Shown one piece after another: positions 4,941-6,196 of a stretch of DNA of 6,196 nucleotides. The notes under the pieces are model-generated. The model worked only from the letters and a program-made list of their open reading frames with translations, was not told the origin of the DNA and made no database searches. The translations under genes and the position numbers were made by a program. Each line of letters starts with the position of its first letter. The first letter of the stretch is position 1. The stretch is from CAVUAF01 sp964460655 (GTDB lineage Bacteria > Acidobacteriota > Terriglobia > Terriglobales > Acidobacteriaceae). The stretch lies in assembly GCA_964460655.1 (NCBI GenBank), contig CAYWSH010000206.1, positions 1-6,196 of the forward strand. Reading direction: 5' to 3'.

Positions 4941-5037
4941 GACTCGATAGGGGGTGCGCGATAATGGCAGCACAGCTTTTTGCAGGCTGGATTACACTTT
5001 CGCCCGTCACGGCGTACGCCGAGGGCCCGCTGTAACT

Positions 5038-5712
5038 GTGAACCTGCCGAATTCCATCTCGCTGACGCGCATCGCTTCGGTGCCGGTGCTGCTGTTCATC
5101 CTGCGGCATCCGTGGTTCAACGGGAACAACGGCGAGCGCGAGCTGATCGCGGTCACGGTATTCATCCTCGCGTCGCTCACCGATGGACTCGACGGCTGGC
5201 TGGCGCGGCGCAATCAGCAGATCACCACGATGGGCATGCTGCTGGACCCGCTGGCCGACAAGCTGATGATCGCCGGCGCGTTCATCGCGCTGGTGCAGTT
5301 CAATCCGCGCATCGTGCCGGCGTGGATGGCGGTGATCATCGTGGGGCGCGAGTTCCTGGTGAGCGGCCTGCGGTCGATCGCGGCGTCGCAGGGCTTCACC
5401 ATCGAGGCCAGCGACCTCGGCAAATTCAAGATGGTGGTGCAGATCATCGCGGTGGTGGCGGCGCTGCTCGACCATCGGTGGCGCTCGGTGCCGCTGCCGG
5501 GATTCATCTTCCCGCTGGAGTTGATCGCCAAGGGCGCGATGTGGTTCATGGTGGCGCTGTCGTCGATCTCGGCCATCGATTATTTCCAGGCGTTCTGGTC
5601 GAAGATCGATAGCCGCGTGCAGCGCAAGAGCCGGCGGCGCGCGTTCGTGCTGAGCCGGCGACGCGCGGCACAGCCAAGCGCCGAGCCGCAGCCGCGGCCG
5701 GAACGCTCCTGA
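5038..5712 (+). CDS. pgsA: CDP-diacylglycerol--glycerol-3-phosphate 3-phosphatidyltransferase
   Basis: This 224-residue inner-membrane enzyme joins CDP-diacylglycerol with glycerol-3-phosphate to give phosphatidylglycerol phosphate, the committed step to phosphatidylglycerol and cardiolipin. The CDP-alcohol phosphotransferase signature is complete: D49-G-L-D52-G-x2-A56-R57-x8-G66-x3-D70-x3-D74. Hydrophobic segments are visible at about 8-23, 37-50, 77-88, 94-110, 123-134 and 148-173. GREFLVSGLR (103-112) is also typical of PgsA. The start is the GTG at 5038, giving the usual (M)NLPNSISLTRI beginning; the frame is open to 4954, but the extra residues match nothing. A GAGGG lies about 13 bases upstream, rather far for a ribosome site. 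The last 35 or so residues are a basic, then proline-rich tail (KSRRRAF...PQPRPERS) beyond the family core. Its stop overlaps the next start by one base (TGATG). Confidence 0.93.
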   Translation: MNLPNSISLTRIASVPVLLFILRHPWFNGNNGERELIAVTVFILASLTDGLDGWLARRNQQITTMGMLLDPLADKLMIAGAFIALVQFNPRIVPAWMAVIIVGREFLVSGLRSIAASQGFTIEASDLGKFKMVVQIIAVVAALLDHRWRSVPLPGFIFPLELIAKGAMWFMVALSSISAIDYFQAFWSKIDSRVQRKSRRRAFVLSRRRAAQPSAEPQPRPERS

Positions 5713-6196
5713 TGGCCACGATTCCGGAACGCGCGCTGGAGTGCACGCAGTTCAGCACGGAAGAGCGCGCCGAGCTGCTGCAGATCGCACGCGCAGCCAT
5801 TGCTGCCGCGATCGCGCGCCAGCGCTACGACGCGGTCTCGCGAACTCCACGGCTCGCGGAGCCGCGCGCCGTCTTCACCACGCTGCGCATGGCGCCGAGC
5901 AACGAGCTGCGCGGCTGCGTCGGGCACGTGATGGCGCTGGAACCACTCACGCGCGCGATCGCACAGACCGCCGCCTCGGCGGCGCTGCACGATCCGCGCT
6001 TCACGCCGCTGACGGCTGCCGAACTGCCGAACGTCCGGATCGAACTGAGCGTGCTCTCGCCGCTCGCGCCGGTCCTGGCGGAACACATCGAGGTCGGACG
6101 CCACGGCGTGCTGGTGATCCAAGGCTCGAAGCGCGGGCTGCTGCTGCCCGAAGTCCCACTCGGCTTTGGCTGGGGACGCGAGATGTTCCTGGCGCA
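5712..6196 (+). CDS. AmmeMemoRadiSam system protein A (AMMECR1 domain), partial at window end
   Basis: From ATG 5712 a frame stays open to the window edge, giving 161 residues of an incomplete protein. It carries AMMECR1-domain landmarks in order: an N-terminal helix (LLQIARAAIAAAI), AVFTTLRM, the signature LRGCVGH (66-72), ALHDPRFTPL (91-100), the strand IELSVLSPL (110-118), the segment EVGRHGVLVIQGSKRGLLLPEV (127-148), and GWGREMFLA at the edge. Little should be missing, as the domain is usually about 180-200 residues. In bacteria and archaea this protein is often encoded with a Memo-like protein and a radical SAM protein; the biochemical role is not established. The start overlaps the pgsA stop as TGATG, suggesting translational coupling. 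Only weak ribosome-site sequence (GGAA) precedes it. Confidence 0.92.
   Translation, partial: MATIPERALECTQFSTEERAELLQIARAAIAAAIARQRYDAVSRTPRLAEPRAVFTTLRMAPSNELRGCVGHVMALEPLTRAIAQTAASAALHDPRFTPLTAAELPNVRIELSVLSPLAPVLAEHIEVGRHGVLVIQGSKRGLLLPEVPLGFGWGREMFLA

Larger units (their letters stand above)
4735..5037. other. Divergent intergenic region between nagA and pgsA
   Basis: No convincing gene is seen in these 303 bases. They hold a weak -10-like element for nagA, a heptamer array, a hairpin repeat, and a stretch before pgsA with possible -10 sequences on the plus strand (GATAAT 4960-4965, TACACT 4993-4998), neither with a good -35 partner. Promoters for both directions must lie here or very close. 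Confidence 0.6.

Noticed and set aside
4954..5037. GTG at 4954 as pgsA start
   Set aside because: PgsA proteins normally begin at the NLPNSIS segment; the 28 extra residues are not hydrophobic and lie in intergenic-type sequence.
4735..5475. Upstream extension of the nagA frame giving a 635-residue protein
   Set aside because: The extra 247 residues cross the repeat-filled intergenic region and run antisense to pgsA. NagA homology begins at ATG 4734.
5580..6122. Minus-strand open frame of 180 codons across the pgsA end and the AMMECR1 gene
   Set aside because: Antisense to the LRGCVGH-containing gene and Arg-rich, as expected of a GC-rich shadow.

Overview
The window looks like high-GC chromosomal DNA from a soil- or sediment-type bacterium, most plausibly an acidobacterium or a similarly repeat-rich lineage. 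That placement is an inference from the GC-biased codon use of the four chromosomal genes and from several short dispersed repeats (heptamer arrays, a GCGTCCTTT-type 9-mer repeat, a CCTTCGACTC...CTCAGGATGA hairpin repeat). No marker gene here fixes the phylum.

Layout. Positions 1-2198 are a compound-looking IS1595-family insertion sequence. Its inverted ends are at 1-24 and 2175-2198, with 16 identical terminal bases and 21 of 24 matching overall. The element carries a rightward DDE transposase (50-1057) and, convergent to it, two passenger genes: a DUF3800 protein (2101-1205) and a 56-residue lysine-rich protein (1224-1054) whose start overlaps the DUF3800 stop. The transposase terminator is a double hairpin lying entirely inside the coding sequence of the small passenger. 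Base composition in the element is visibly lower in GC than to its right.

Positions 2199-2427 are a gene-free junction with an imperfect 22-bp direct repeat, a hairpin with a T-run, a G-rich tract and a dispersed 9-mer repeat. From 4734 down to 2428 there is a leftward amino-sugar operon: nagA (GlcNAc-6-phosphate deacetylase), then a protein that is only the isomerase half of GlmS, lacking the glutaminase half. Together they would turn GlcNAc-6-P into GlcN-6-P and then Fru-6-P. The nagA stop codon and the beginning of the next gene sit inside a 7-bp tandem array, and a second 7-bp array with a related unit lies just upstream of nagA.

Positions 4735-5037 are the divergent intergenic region, mostly repeats. 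From 5038 rightward come pgsA (phosphatidylglycerophosphate synthase, GTG start) and, overlapping its stop by one base, an AMMECR1-domain gene (AmmeMemoRadiSam system protein A) that runs off the window end.

The most noteworthy items are the IS1595 element with its DUF3800 plus small-protein passenger pair and shared terminator/coding DNA, and the stand-alone GlmS isomerase domain next to nagA.
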